DNA from: Henricia sp. BOLD:AAB3569
Taxonomy: Eukaryota > Echinodermata > Asteroidea > Spinulosida > Echinasteridae
Direction: 5' to 3'
Length of the DNA: 64,000 nucleotides
NCBI GenBank assembly: GCA_037783545.1
Contig: JBBELK010001517.1
Span: forward strand, 32,359 to 96,358
The notes below the pieces were generated by a model. That model saw only the letters and a list, made by a program, of their open reading frames with translations. It was not told the origin of the DNA and made no database searches. Every line of letters begins with the position of its first letter. The first letter of the stretch is position 1. This document shows positions 1 through 14,100 of this stretch, in pieces. The position numbers were made by a program, and so were the translations under genes.

Positions 1-2376
1 CGACAGTCCGAATGACTGAGCATGCGCACAACTCAGGAGTACCCCAAAGAGGTGTGTACAGACAGCCACGGTTTGCGTGAGAGCAGTCAGGAAGCCTCAA
101 CCCAGTTTTTTCTAAACTTTGAAATTTCTCTGCCATTTCCCGGCGAAAGTCTGTCAATTTTGTATGACAAGTGCGCAATATAGAGAGTTTAGGGCATGCA
201 AAATTTGAAGTTCGTCGGAACATTTTTCGACCTCCAAATTTGCCGACGTTTGGACCACACTTTGACCAAATTGCCGAGCCAAACTGCGGTGCGTTAACGA
301 CAGTCCGAATGACTGAGCATGCGCACAACTCAGGAGTACCCCAAAGAGGTGTGTACATACAGCCACGGTTTGCGTGAGAGCAGTCAGGAAGCCTCAACCC
401 AGTTTTTTCTAAACTTTGAAATTTCTCTGCCATTTCCCGGCGAAAGTCTGTCAATTTTTTATGACAAGTGCGCAATATAGAGAGTTTAGGGCATGCAAAA
501 TTTGAAGTTCGTCGGAACATTTTTCGACCTCCAAATTTGCCGACGTTTGGACCACACTTTGACCAAATTGCCGAGCCAAACTGCGGTGCGTTAACGACAG
601 TCCGAATGACTGAGCATGCGCACAACTCAGGAGTACCCCAAAGAGGTGTGTACAGACAGCCACGGTTTGCGTGAGAGCAGTCAGGAAGCCTCAACCCAGT
701 TTTTTCTAAACTTTGAAATTTCTCTGCCATTTCCCGGCGAAAGTCTGTCAATTTTTTATGACAAGTGCGCAATATAGAGAGTTTAGGGCATGCAAAATTT
801 GAAGTTCGTCGGAACATTTTTCGACCTCCAAATTTGCCGACGTTTGGACCACACTTTGACCAAATTGCCGAGCCAAACTGCGGTGCGTTAACGACAGTCC
901 GAATGACTGAGCATGCGCACAACTCAGGAGTACCCCAAAGAGGTGTGTACAGACAGCCACGGTTTGCGTGAGAGCAGTCAGGAAGCCTCAACCCAGTTTT
1001 TTCTAAACTTTGAAATTTCTCTGCCATTTCCCGGCGAAAGTCTGTCAATTTTTTATGACAAGTGCGCAATATAGAGAGTTTAGGGCATGCAAAATTTGAA
1101 GTTCGTCGGAACATTTTTCGACCTCCAAATTTGCCGACGTTTGGACCACACTTTGACCAAATTGCCGAGCCAAACTGCGGTGCGTTAACGACAGTCCGAA
1201 TGACTGAGCATGCGCACAACTCAGGAGTACCCCAAAGAGGTGTGTACATACAGCCACGGTTTGCGTGAGAGCAGTCAGGAAGCCTCAACCCAGTTTTTTC
1301 TAAACTTTGAAATTTCTCTGCCATTTCCCGGCGAAAGTCTGTCAATTTTTTATGACAAGTGCGCAATATAGAGAGTTTAGGGCATGCAAAATTTGAAGTT
1401 CGTCGGAACATTTTTCGACCTCCAAATTTGCCGACGTTTGGACCACACTTTGACCAAATTGCCGAGCCAAACTGCGGTGCGTTAACGACAGTCCGAATGA
1501 CTGAGCATGCGCACAACTCAGGAGTACCCCAAAGAGGTGTGTACAGACAGCCACGGTTTGCGTGAGAGCAGTCAGGAAGCCTCAACCCAGTTTTTTCTAA
1601 ACTTTGAAATTTCTCTGCCATTTCCCGGCGAAAGTCTGTCAATTTTGTATGACAAGTGCGCAATATAGAGAGTTTAGGGCATGCAAAATTTGAAGTTCGT
1701 CGGAACATTTTTCGACCTCCAAATTTGCCGACGTTTGGACCACACTTTGACCAAATTGCCGAGCCAAACTGCGGTGCGTTAACGACAGTCCGAATGACTG
1801 AGCATGCGCACAACTCAGGAGTACCCCAAAGAGGTGTGTACATACAGCCACGGTTTGCGTGAGAGCAGTCAGGAAGCCTCAACCCAGTTTTTTCTAAACT
1901 TTGAAATTTCTCTGCCATTTCCCGGCGAAAGTCTGTCAATTTTTTATGACAAGTGCGCAATATAGAGAGTTTAGGGCATGCAAAATTTGAAGTTCGTCGG
2001 AACATTTTTCGACCTCCAAATTTGCCGACGTTTGGACCACACTTTGACCAAATTGCCGAGCCAAACTGCGGTGCGTTAACGACAGTCCGAATGACTGAGC
2101 ATGCGCACAACTCAGGAGTACCCCAAAGAGGTGTGTACAGACAGCCACGGTTTGCGTGAGAGCAGTCAGGAAGCCTCAACCCAGTTTTTTCTAAACTTTG
2201 AAATTTCTCTGCCATTTCCCGGCGAAAGTCTGTCAATTTTGTATGACAAGTGCGCAATATAGAGAGTTTAGGGCATGCAAAATTTGAAGTTCGTCGGAAC
2301 ATTTTTCGACCTCCAAATTTGCCGACGTTTGGACCACACTTTGACCAAATTGCCGAGCCAAACTGCGGTGCGTTAA

Positions 2377-2585
2377 CGACAGTCCGAATGACTGAGCATG
2401 CGCACAACTCAGGAGTACCCCAAAGAGGTGTGTACAGACAGCCACGGTTTGCGTGAGAGCAGTCAGGAAGCCTCAACCCAGTTTTTTCTAAACTTTGAAA
2501 TTTCTCTGCCATTTCCCGGCGAAAGTCTGTCAATTTTTTATGACAAGTGCGCAATAAATTGCCGAGCCAAACTGCGGTGCGTTAA
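2377..2585. repeat. 209-bp monomer with 88-bp deletion, copy 1
   Basis: Monomer positions 181-268 are missing. The sequence runs GCGCAATA directly into AATTGCCGAG, with the junction at 2556/2557. Only one base (A) of microhomology is available at the junction. The preceding monomer carries the GTATGAC variant, as before copy 3 and copy 4. The deletion is not a multiple of three, so it closes the minus-strand open frame. Confidence 0.97.
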
Positions 2586-5500
2586 CGACAGTCCGAATGA
2601 CTGAGCATGCGCACAACTCAGGAGTACCCCAAAGAGGTGTGTACAGACAGCCACGGTTTGCGTGAGAGCAGTCAGGAAGCCTCAACCCAGTTTTTTCTAA
2701 ACTTTGAAATTTCTCTGCCATTTCCCGGCGAAAGTCTGTCAATTTTTTATGACAAGTGCGCAATATAGAGAGTTTAGGGCATGCAAAATTTGAAGTTCGT
2801 CGGAACATTTTTCGACCTCCAAATTTGCCGACGTTTGGACCACACTTTGACCAAATTGCCGAGCCAAACTGCGGTGCGTTAACGACAGTCCGAATGACTG
2901 AGCATGCGCACAACTCAGGAGTACCCCAAAGAGGTGTGTACAGACAGCCACGGTTTGCGTGAGAGCAGTCAGGAAGCCTCAACCCAGTTTTTTCTAAACT
3001 TTGAAATTTCTCTGCCATTTCCCGGCGAAAGTCTGTCAATTTTTTATGACAAGTGCGCAATATAGAGAGTTTAGGGCATGCAAAATTTGAAGTTCGTCGG
3101 AACATTTTTCGACCTCCAAATTTGCCGACGTTTGGACCACACTTTGACCAAATTGCCGAGCCAAACTGCGGTGCGTTAACGACAGTCCGAATGACTGAGC
3201 ATGCGCACAACTCAGGAGTACCCCAAAGAGGTGTGTACAGACAGCCACGGTTTGCGTGAGAGCAGTCAGGAAGCCTCAACCCAGTTTTTTCTAAACTTTG
3301 AAATTTCTCTGCCATTTCCCGGCGAAAGTCTGTCAATTTTTTATGACAAGTGCGCAATATAGAGAGTTTAGGGCATGCACAATTTGAAGTTCGTCGGAAC
3401 ATTTTTCGACCTCCAAATTTGCCGACGTTTGGACCACACTTTGACCAAATTGCCGAGCCAAACTGCGGTGCGTTAACGACAGTCCGAATGACTGAGCATG
3501 CGCACAACTCAGGAGTACCCCAAAGAGGTGTGTACAGACAGCCACGGTTTGCGTGAGAGCAGTCAGGAAGCCTCAACCCAGTTTTTTCTAAACTTTGAAA
3601 TTTCTCTGCCATTTCCCGGCGAAAGTCTGTCAATTTTTTATGACAAGTGCGCAATATAGAGAGTTTAGGGCATGCAAAATTTGAAGTTCGTCGGAACATT
3701 TTTCGACCTCCAAATTTGCCGACGTTTGGACCACACTTTGACCAAATTGCCGAGCCAAACTGCGGTGCGTTAACGACAGTCCGAATGACTGAGCATGCGC
3801 ACAACTCAGGAGTACCCCAAAGAGGTGTGTACATACAGCCACGGTTTGCGTGAGAGCAGTCAGGAAGCCTCAACCCAGTTTTTTCTAAACTTTGAAATTT
3901 CTCTGCCATTTCCCGGCGAAAGTCTGTCAATTTTTTATGACAAGTGCGCAATATAGAGAGTTTAGGGCATGCAAAATTTGAAGTTCGTCGGAACATTTTT
4001 CGACCTCCAAATTTGCCGACGTTTGGACCACACTTTGACCAAATTGCCGAGCCAAACTGCGGTGCGTTAACGACAGTCCGAATGACTGAGCATGCGCACA
4101 ACTCAGGAGTACCACAAAGAGGTGTGTACAGACAGCCACGGTTTGCGTGAGAGCAGTCAGGAAGCCTCAACCCAGTTTTTTCTAAACTTTGAAATTTCTC
4201 TGCCATTTCCCGGCGAAAGTCTGTCAATTTTTTATGACAAGTGCGCAATATAGAGAGTTTAGGGCATGCAAAATTTGAAGTTCGTCGGAACATTTTTCGA
4301 CCTCCAAATTTGCCGACGTTTGGACCACACTTTGACCAAATTGCCGAGCCAAACTGCGGTGCGTTAACGACAGTCCGAATGACTGAGCATGCGCACAACT
4401 CAGGAGTACCCCAAAGAGGTGTGTACAGACAGCCACGGTTTGCGTGAGAGCAGTCAGGAAGCCTCAACCCAGTTTTTTCTAAACTTTGAAATTTCTCTGC
4501 CATTTCCCGGCGAAAGTCTGTCAATTTTTTATGACAAGTGCGCAATATAGAGAGTTTAGGGCATGCAAAATTTGAAGTTCGTCGGAACATTTTTCGACCT
4601 CCAAATTTGCCGACGTTTGGACCACACTTTGACCAAATTGCCGAGCCAAACTGCGGTGCGTTAACGACAGTCCGAATGACTGAGCATGCGCACAACTCAG
4701 GAGTACCCCAAAGAGGTGTGCACAGACAGCCACGGTTTGCGTGAGAGCAGTCAGGAAGCCTCAACCCAGTTTTTTCTAAACTTTGAAATTTCTCTGCCAT
4801 TTCCCGACGAAAGTCTGTCAATTTTGTATGACAAGTGCGCAATATAGAGAGTTTAGGGCATGCAAAATTTGAAGTTCGTCGGAACATTTTTCGACCTCCA
4901 AATTTGCCGACGTTTGGACCACACTTTGACCAAATTGCCGAGCCAAACTGCGGTGCGTTAACGACAGTCCGAATGACTGAGCATGCGCACAACTCAGGAG
5001 TACCCCAAAGAGGTGTGTACAGACAGCCACGGTTTGCGTGAGAGCAGTCAGGAAGCCTCAACCCAGTTTTTTCTAAACTTTGAAATTTCTCTGCCATTTC
5101 CCGGCGAAAGTCTGTCAATTTTTTTATGACAAGTGCGCAATATAGAGAGTTTAGGGCATGCAAAATTTGAAGTTCGTCGGAACATTTTTCGACCTCCAAA
5201 TTTGCCGACGTTTGGACCACACTTTGACCAAATTGCCGAGCCAAACTGCGGTGCGTTAACGACAGTCCGAATGACTGAGCATGCGCACAACTCAGGAGTA
5301 CCCCAAAGAGGTGTGTACAGACAGCCACGGTTTGCGTGAGAGCAGTCAGGAAGCCTCAACCCAGTTTTTTCTAAACTTTGAAATTTCTCTGCCATTTCCC
5401 GGCGAAAGTCTGTCAATTTTTTATGACAAGTGCGCAATATAGAGAGTTTAGGGCATGCAAAATTTGAAGTTCGTCGGAACATTTTTCGACCTCCAAATTT

Positions 5501-7635
5501 GCCGACGTTTGGACCACACTTTGACCAAATTGCCGAGCCAAACTGCGGTGCGTTAACGACAGTCCGAATGACTGAGCATGCGCACAACTCAGGAGTACCC
5601 CAAAGAGGTGTGTACAGACAGCCACGGTTTGCGTGAGAGCAGTCAGGAAGCCTCAACCCAGTTTTTTCTAAACTTTGAAATTTCTCTGCCATTTCCCGAC
5701 GAAAGTCTGTCAATTTTGTATGACAAGTGCGCAATATAGAGAGTTTAGGGCATGCAAAATTTGAAGTTCGTCGGAACATTTTTCGACCTCCAAATTTGCC
5801 GACGTTTGGACCACACTTTGACCAAATTGCCGAGCCAAACTGCGGTGCGTTAACGACAGTCCGAATGACTGAGCATGCGCACAACTCAGGAGTACCCCAA
5901 AGAGGTGTGTACAGACAGCCACGGTTTGCGTGAGAGCAGTCAGGAAGCCTCAACCCAGTTTTTTCTAAACTTTGAAATTTCTCTGCCATTTCCCGGCGAA
6001 AGTCTGTCAATTTTTTATGACAAGTGCGCAATATAGAGAGTTTAGGGCATGCAAAATTTGAAGTTCGTCGGAACATTTTTCGACCTCCAAATTTGCCGAC
6101 GTTTGGACCACACTTTGACCAAATTGCCGAGCCAAACTGCGGTGCGTTAACGACAGTCCGAATGACTGAGCATGCGCACAACTCAGGAGTACCCCAAAGA
6201 GGTGTGTACAGACAGCCACGGTTTGCGTGAGAGCAGTCAGGAAGCCTCAACCCAGTTTTTTCTAAACTTTGAAATTTCTCTGCCATTTCCCGGCGAAAGT
6301 CTGTCAATTTTTTATGACAAGTGCGCAATATAGAGAGTTTAGGGCATGCAAAATTTGAAGTTCGTCGGAACATTTTTCGACCTCCAAATTTGCCGACGTT
6401 TGGACCACACTTTGACCAAATTGCCGAGCCAAACTGCGGTGCGTTAACGACAGTCCGAATGACTGAGCATGCGCACAACTCAGGAGTACCCCAAAGAGGT
6501 GTGTACAGACAGCCACGGTTTGCGTGAGAGCAGTCAGGAAGCCTCAACCCAGTTTTTTCTAAACTTTGAAATTTCTCTGCCATTTCCCGGCGAAAGTCTG
6601 TCAATTTTTTATGACAAGTGCGCAATATAGAGAGTTTAGGGCATGCACAATTTGAAGTTCGTCGGAACATTTTTCGACCTCCAAATTTGCCGACGTTTGG
6701 ACCACACTTTGACCAAATTGCCGAGCCAAACTGCGGTGCGTTAACGACAGTCCGAATGACTGAGCATGCGCACAACTCAGGAGTACCCCAAAGAGGTGTG
6801 TACAGACAGCCACGGTTTGCGTGAGAGCAGTCAGGAAGCCTCAACCCAGTTTTTTCTAAACTTTGAAATTTCTCTGCCATTTCCCGGCGAAAGTCTGTCA
6901 ATTTTTTATGACAAGTGCGCAATATAGAGAGTTTAGGGCATGCAAATTTGAAGTTCGTCGGAACATTTTTCGACCTCCAAATTTGCCGACGTTTGGACCA
7001 CACTTTGACCAAATTGCCGAGCCAAACTGCGGTGCGTTAACGACAGTCCGAATGACTGAGCATGCGCACAACTCAGGAGTACCCCAAAGAGGTGTGTACA
7101 GACAGCCACGGTTTGCGTGAGAGCAGTCAGGAAGCCTCAACCCAGTTTTTTCTAAACTTTGAAATTTCTCTGCCATTTCCTGGCGAAAGTCTGTCATTTT
7201 TTTTATGACAAGTGCGCAATATAGAGAGTTTAGGGCATGCAAAATTTGAAGTTCGTCGGAACATTTTTCGACCTCCAAATTTGCCGACGTTTGGACCACA
7301 CTTTGACCAAATTGCCGAGCCAAACTGCGGTGCGTTAACGACAGTCCGAATGACTGAGCATGCGCACAACTCAGGAGTACCCCAAAGAGGTGTGTACAGA
7401 CAGCCACGGTTTGCGTGAGAGCAGTCAGGAAGCCTCAACCCAGTTTTTTCTAAACTTTGAAATTTCTCTGCCATTTCCCGGCGAAAGTCTGTCAATTTTT
7501 TATGACAAGTGCGCAATATAGAGAGTTTAGGGCATGCAAAATTTGAAGTTCGTCGGAACATTTTTCGACCTCCAAATTTGCCGACGTTTGGACCACACTT
7601 TGACCAAATTGCCGAGCCAAACTGCGGTGCGTTAA

Positions 7636-7844
7636 CGACAGTCCGAATGACTGAGCATGCGCACAACTCAGGAGTACCCCAAAGAGGTGTGTACAGACAG
7701 CCACGGTTTGCGTGAGAGCAGTCAGGAAGCCTCAACCCAGTTTTTTCTAAACTTTGAAATTTCTCTGCCATTTCCCGGCGAAAGTCTGTCAATTTTTTAT
7801 GACAAGTGCGCAATAAATTGCCGAGCCAAACTGCGGTGCGTTAA
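7636..7844. repeat. 209-bp monomer with 88-bp deletion, copy 2
   Basis: Same junction as copy 1 (7815/7816). It lies 5259 bp from copy 1, equal to one short monomer plus 17 full ones plus one extra base. The monomer before it lacks the GTATGAC variant seen before the other three, so its left neighbour has been exchanged. Confidence 0.97.
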
Positions 7845-10814
7845 CGACAGTCCGAATGACTGAGCATGCGCACAACTCAGGAGTACCCCAAAGAGGTGTG
7901 TACAGACAGCCACGGTTTGCGTGAGAGCAGTCAGGAAGCCTCAACCCAGTTTTTTCTAAACTTTGAAATTTCTCTGCCATTTCCCGGCGAAAGTCTGTCA
8001 ATTTTTTATGACAAGTGCGCAATATAGAGAGTTTAGGGCATGCAAAATTTGAAGTTCGTCGGAACATTTTTCGACCTCCAAATTTGCCGACGTTTGGACC
8101 ACACTTTGACCAAATTGCCGAGCCAAACTGCGGTGCGTTAACGACAGTCCGAATGACTGAGCATGCGCACAACTCAGGAGTACCCCAAAGAGGTGTGTAC
8201 AGACAGCCACGGTTTGCGTGAGAGCAGTCAGGAAGCCTCAGCCCAGTTTTTTCTAAACTTTGAAATTTCTCTGCCATTTCCCGGCGAAAGTCTGTCAATT
8301 TTGTATGACAAGTGCGCAATATAGAGAGTTTAGGGCATGCAAAATTTGAAGTTCGTCGGAACATTTTTCGACCTCCAAATTTGCCGACGTTTGGACCACA
8401 CTTTGACCAAATTGCCGAGCCAAACTGCGGTGCGTTAACGACAGTCCGAATGACTGAGCATGCGCACAACTCAGGAGTACCCCAAAGAGGTGTGTACAGA
8501 CAGCCACGGTTTGCGTGAGAGCAGTCAGGAAGCCTCAACCCAGTTTTTTCTAAACTTTGAAATTTCTCTGCCATTTCCCGGCGAAAGTCTGTCAATTTTT
8601 TATGACAAGTGCGCAATATAGAGAGTTTAGGGCATGCAAAATTTGAAGTTCGTCGGAACATTTTTCGACCTCCAAATTTGCCGACGTTTGGACCACACTT
8701 TGACCAAATTGCCGAGCCAAACTGCGGTGCGTTAACGACAGTCCGAATGACTGAGCATGCGCACAACTCAGGAGTACCACAAAGAGGTGTGTACAGACAG
8801 CCACGGTTTGCGTGAGAGCAGTCAGGAAGCCTCAACCCAGTTTTTTCTAAACTTTGAAATTTCTCTGCCATTTCCCGGCGAAAGTCTGTCAATTTTTTAT
8901 GACAAGTGCGCAATATAGAGAGTTTAGGGCATGCAAAATTTGAAGTTCGTCGGAACATTTTTCGACCTCCAAATTTGCCGACGTTTGGACCACACTTTGA
9001 CCAAATTGCCGAGCCAAACTGCGGTGCGTTAACGACAGTCCGAATGACTGAGCATGCGCACAACTCAGGAGTACCCCAAAGAGGTGTGTACAGACAGCCA
9101 CGGTTTGCGTGAGAGCAGTCAGGAAGCCTCAACCCAGTTTTTTCTAAACTTTGAAATTTCTCTGCCATTTCCCGGCGAAAGTCTGTCAATTTTTTATGAC
9201 AAGTGCGCAATATAGAGAGTTTAGGGCATGCAAAATTTGAAGTTCGTCGGAACATTTTTCGACCTCCAAATTTGCCGACGTTTGGACCACACTTTGACCA
9301 AATTGCCGAGCCAAACTGCGGTGCGTTAACGACAGTCCGAATGACTGAGCATGCGCACAACTCAGGAGTACCCCAAAGAGGTGTGTACATACAGCCACGG
9401 TTTGCGTGAGAGCAGTCAGGAAGCCTCAACCCAGTTTTTTCTAAACTTTGAAATTTCTCTGCCATTTCCCGGCGAAAGTCTGTCAATTTTTTATGACAAG
9501 TGCGCAATATAGAGAGTTTAGGGCATGCAAAATTTGAAGTTCGTCGGAACATTTTTCGACCTCCAAATTTGCCGACGTTTGGACCACACTTTGACCAAAT
9601 TGCCGAGCCAAACTGCGGTGCGTTAACGACAGTCCGAATGACTGAGCATGCGCACAACTCAGGAGTACCCCAAAGAGGTGTGTACAGACAGCCACGGTTT
9701 GCGTGAGAGCAGTCAGGAAGCCTCAACCCAGTTTTTTCTAAACTTTGAAATTTCTCTGCCATTTCCCGGCGAAAGTCTGTCAATTTTGTATGACAAGTGC
9801 GCAATATAGAGAGTTTAGGGCATGCAAAATTTGAAGTTCGTCGGAACATTTTTCGACCTCCAAATTTGCCGACGTTTGGACCACACTTTGACCAAATTGC
9901 CGAGCCAAACTGCGGTGCGTTAACGACAGTCCGAATGACTGAGCATGCGCACAACTCAGGAGTACCCCAAAGAGGTGTGTACAGACAGCCACGGTTTGCG
10001 TGAGAGCAGTCAGGAAGCCTCAACCCAGTTTTTTCTAAACTTTGAAATTTCTCTGCCATTTCCCGGCGAAAGTCTGTCAATTTTTTATGACAAGTGCGCA
10101 ATATAGAGAGTTTAGGGCATGCAAAATTTGAAGTTCGTCGGAACATTTTTCGACCTCCAAATTTGCCGACGTTTGGACCACACTTTGACCAAATTGCCGA
10201 GCCAAACTGCGGTGCGTTAACGACAGTCCGAATGACTGAGCATGCGCACAACTCAGGAGTACCCCAAAGAGGTGTGTACAGACAGCCACGGTTTGCGTGA
10301 GAGCAGTCAGGAAGCCTCAACCCAGTTTTTTCTAAACTTTGAAATTTCTCTGCCATTTCCCGGCGAAAGTCTGTCAATTTTTTATGACAAGTGCGCAATA
10401 TAGAGAGTTTAGGGCATGCACAATTTGAAGTTCGTCGGAACATTTTTCGACCTCCAAATTTGCCGACGTTTGGACCACACTTTGACCAAATTGCCGAGCC
10501 AAACTGCGGTGCGTTAACGACAGTCCGAATGACTGAGCATGCGCACAACTCAGGAGTACCCCAAAGAGGTGTGTACAGACAGCCACGGTTTGCGTGAGAG
10601 CAGTCAGGAAGCCTCAACCCAGTTTTTTCTAAACTTTGAAATTTCTCTGCCATTTCCCGGCGAAAGTCTGTCAATTTTGTATGACAAGTGCGCAATATAG
10701 AGAGTTTAGGGCATGCAAAATTTGAAGTTCGTCGGAACATTTTTCGACCTCCAAATTTGCCGACGTTTGGACCACACTTTGACCAAATTGCCGAGCCAAA
10801 CTGCGGTGCGTTAA

Positions 10815-11023
10815 CGACAGTCCGAATGACTGAGCATGCGCACAACTCAGGAGTACCCCAAAGAGGTGTGTACAGACAGCCACGGTTTGCGTGAGAGCAG
10901 TCAGGAAGCCTCAACCCAGTTTTTTCTAAACTTTGAAATTTCTCTGCCATTTCCCGGCGAAAGTCTGTCAATTTTTTATGACAAGTGCGCAATAAATTGC
11001 CGAGCCAAACTGCGGTGCGTTAA
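10815..11023. repeat. 209-bp monomer with 88-bp deletion, copy 3
   Basis: Same junction (10994/10995), exactly 3179 bp from copy 2, i.e. one short plus ten full monomers. The preceding monomer carries GTATGAC. It lies at the left edge of the indel-rich stretch. Confidence 0.97.
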
Positions 11024-11107
11024 CGACAGTCCGAATGACTGAGCATGCGCACAACTCAGGAGTACCCCAAAGAGGTGTGTACAGACAGCCACGGTTTGCG
11101 TGAGAGC

Positions 11108-14100
11108 AGTCAGGAAGCCCTCAACCCAGTTTTTTCTAAACTTTGAAATTTCTCTGCCATTTCCCGGCGAAAGTCTGTCAATTTTTTATGACAAGTGCGC
11201 AATATAGAGCAGTTCTAGGGCATGCAAAATTTGAAGTTCGTCGGAACATTTTTCGACCTCCAAATTTGCCGACGTTTGGACCACACTTTGACCAAATTGC
11301 CGAGCCAAACTGCGGTGCGGTTAACGACAGTCCGAATGACTGAGCATGCGCACAACTCAGGAGTACCCAAAGAGGTGTGTACAGACAGCCACGGTTGTGC
11401 GTGAGAGCAGTCAGGAAGCCTCAACCCAGTTTTTTCTAAACTTTGAAATTTCTCTGCCATTTCCCGGCGAAAGTCTGTCAATTTTTTATGACAACGTGCG
11501 CAATATAGAGAGTTTAGGGCATGCAAAATTTGAAGTTCGTCGGAACATTTTTCGACCTCCAAATTTGCCGACGTTTGGACCACACTTTGACCAAATTGCC
11601 GAGCCAAACTGCGGTGCGTTAACGACAGTCCGAATGACTGAGCATGCGCACAACTCAGGAGTACCCCAAAGAGGTGTGTACAGACAGCCACGGTTTGTGT
11701 GAGAGCAGTCAGGAAGCCTCAACCCAGTTTTTTTCTAAACTTTGAAATTTCTCTGCCATTTCCCGGCGAAAGTCTGTCAATTTTTTATGACAAGTGCGCA
11801 ATATAGAGAGTTTAGGGCATGCAAAATTTGAAGTTCGTCGGAACATTTTTCGACCTCCAAATTTGCCGACGTTTGGACCACACTTTGACCAAATTGCCGA
11901 GCCAAACTGCGGTGCGTTAACGACAGTCCGAATGACTGAGCATGCGCACAACTCAGGAGTACCCCAAAGAGGTGTGTACAGACAGCCACGGTTTGCGTGA
12001 GAGCAGTCAGGAAGCCTCAATCCAGTTTTTTCTAAACTTTGAAATTTCTCTGCCATTTCCCGGCGAAAGTCTGTCAATTTTTTATGACAAGTGCGCAATA
12101 TAGAGAGTTTAGGGCATGCAAAATTTGAAGTTCGTCGGAACATTTTTCGACCTTTAAATTTGCCGACGTTTGGACCACACTTTGACCAAATTGCCGAGCC
12201 AAACTGCGGTGCGTTAACGACAGTCCGAATGACTGAGCATGCGCACAACTCAGGAGTACCCCAAAGAGGTGTGTACAGACAGCCACGGTTTGCGTGAGAG
12301 CAGTCAGGAAGCCTCAACCAGTTTTTTCTAAACTTTGAAATTTCTCTGCCATTTCCTGGCGAAAGTCTGTCATTTTTTTATGACAAGTGCGCAATTATAG
12401 AGAGTTTAGGGCATGCAAATTTGAAGTTCGTCGGAACATTTTTCGACCTCCAAATTTTCCGACGTTTGGACCACACTTTGACCAAATTGCCGAGCCAAAC
12501 TGCGGTGCGTTAACGACAGTCCGAATGACTGAGCATGCGCACAACTCAGGAGTACCCCAAAGAGGTGTGTACAGACAGCCACGGTTTGCGTGAGAGCAGT
12601 CAGGAAGCCTCAACCCAGTTTTTTCTAAACTTTGAAATTTCTCTGCCATTTCCCGGCGAAAGTCTGTCAATTTTTTATGACAAGTGCGCAATATAGAGAG
12701 TTTAGGGCATGCAAAATTTGAAGTTCGTCGGAACATTTTCGACCTCCAAATTTGCCGACGTTTGGACCACACTTTGACCAAATTGCCGAGCCAAACTGCG
12801 GTGCGTTAACGACAGTCCGAATGACTGAGCATGCGCACAACTCAGGAGTACCCCAAAGAGGTGTGTACAGACAGCCACGGTTTGCGTGAGAGCAGTCAGG
12901 AAGCCTCAACCCAGTTTTTTCTAAACTTTGAAATTTCTCTGCCATTTCCCGGCGAAAGTCTGTCAATTTTTTATGACAAGTGCGCAATATAGAGAGTTTA
13001 GGGCATGCAAAATTTGAAGTTCGTCGGAACATTTTTCGACCTCCAAATTTGCCGACGTTTCGGACCACACTTTGACCAAATGGCCGAGCCAAACTGCGGT
13101 GCGTTAACGACAGTCCGAATGACTGAGCATGCGCACAACTCAGGAGTACCCCAAAGAGGTGTGTACAGACAGCCACGGTTTGCGTGAGAGCAGTCAGGAA
13201 GCCTCAACCCAGTTTTTTCTAAACTTTGAAATTTCTCTGCTCATTTCCCGGCGAAAGTCTGTCAATTTTTTATGACAAGTGCGCAATATAGAGAGTTTAG
13301 GGCATGCAAAATTTGAAGTTCGTCGGAACATTTTTCGACCTCCAAATTTGCCGACGTTTGGACCACACTTTGACCAAATTGCCGAGCCAAACTGCGGTGC
13401 GTTAACGACAGTCCGAATGACTGAGCATGCGCACAACTCAGGAGTACCCCAAAGAGGTGTGTACAGACAGCCACGGTTTGCGTGAGAGCAGTCAGGAAGC
13501 CTCAGCCCAGTTTTTCTAAACTTTGAAATTTCTCTGCCATTCCCGGCGAAAGTCTGTCAATTTTTTATGACAAGTGCGCAATATAGAGAGTTTAGGGCAT
13601 GCAAAATTTGAAGTTCGTCGGAACATTTTTCGACCTCCAAATTTGCCGACGTTTGGACCACACTTTGACCAAATGGCCGAGCCAAACTGCGGTGCGTTAA
13701 CGACAGTCCGAATGACTGAGCATGCGCACAACTCAGGAGTACCCCAAAGAGGTGTGTACAGACAGCCACGGTTTGCGTGAGAGCAGTCAGGAAGCCTCAA
13801 CCCAGTTTGTTCTAAACTTTGAAATTTCTCTGCCATTTCCCGGCGAAAGTCTGTCAATTTTTATGACAAGTGCGCAATATAGAGAGTTTAGGGCATGCAA
13901 AATTTGAAGTTCGTCGGAACATTTTTCGACCTCCAAATTTGCCGACGTTTGGACCACACTTTGACCAAATTGCCGAGCCAAACTGCGGTGCGTTAACGAC
14001 AGTCCGAATGACTGAGCATGCGCACAACTCAGGAGTACCCCAAAGAGGTGTGTACAGACAGCCACGGTTTGCGTGAGAGCAGTCAGGAAGCCTCAACCCT

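Larger units (their letters stand above)
1..11023. repeat. Satellite domain marked by GTATGAC and ACATACAG variants
   Basis: In this stretch scattered monomers carry TTTTGTATGAC instead of TTTTTTATGAC (near 160, 1645, 2239, 4824, 5716, 8301, 9786, 10677). Others carry ACATACAG instead of ACAGACAG (near 354, 1245, 1839, 3830, 9386). GCACAATTT (near 3379, 6647, 10420) and ACCACAAAG (near 4113 and 8778) also recur. GTATGAC with CCCGACG appears twice, three monomers apart (near 4806 and 5698). The order of variants is shuffled rather than strictly periodic, as expected from repeated unequal exchange. Three of the four 88-bp-deleted monomers lie here. Confidence 0.85.
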
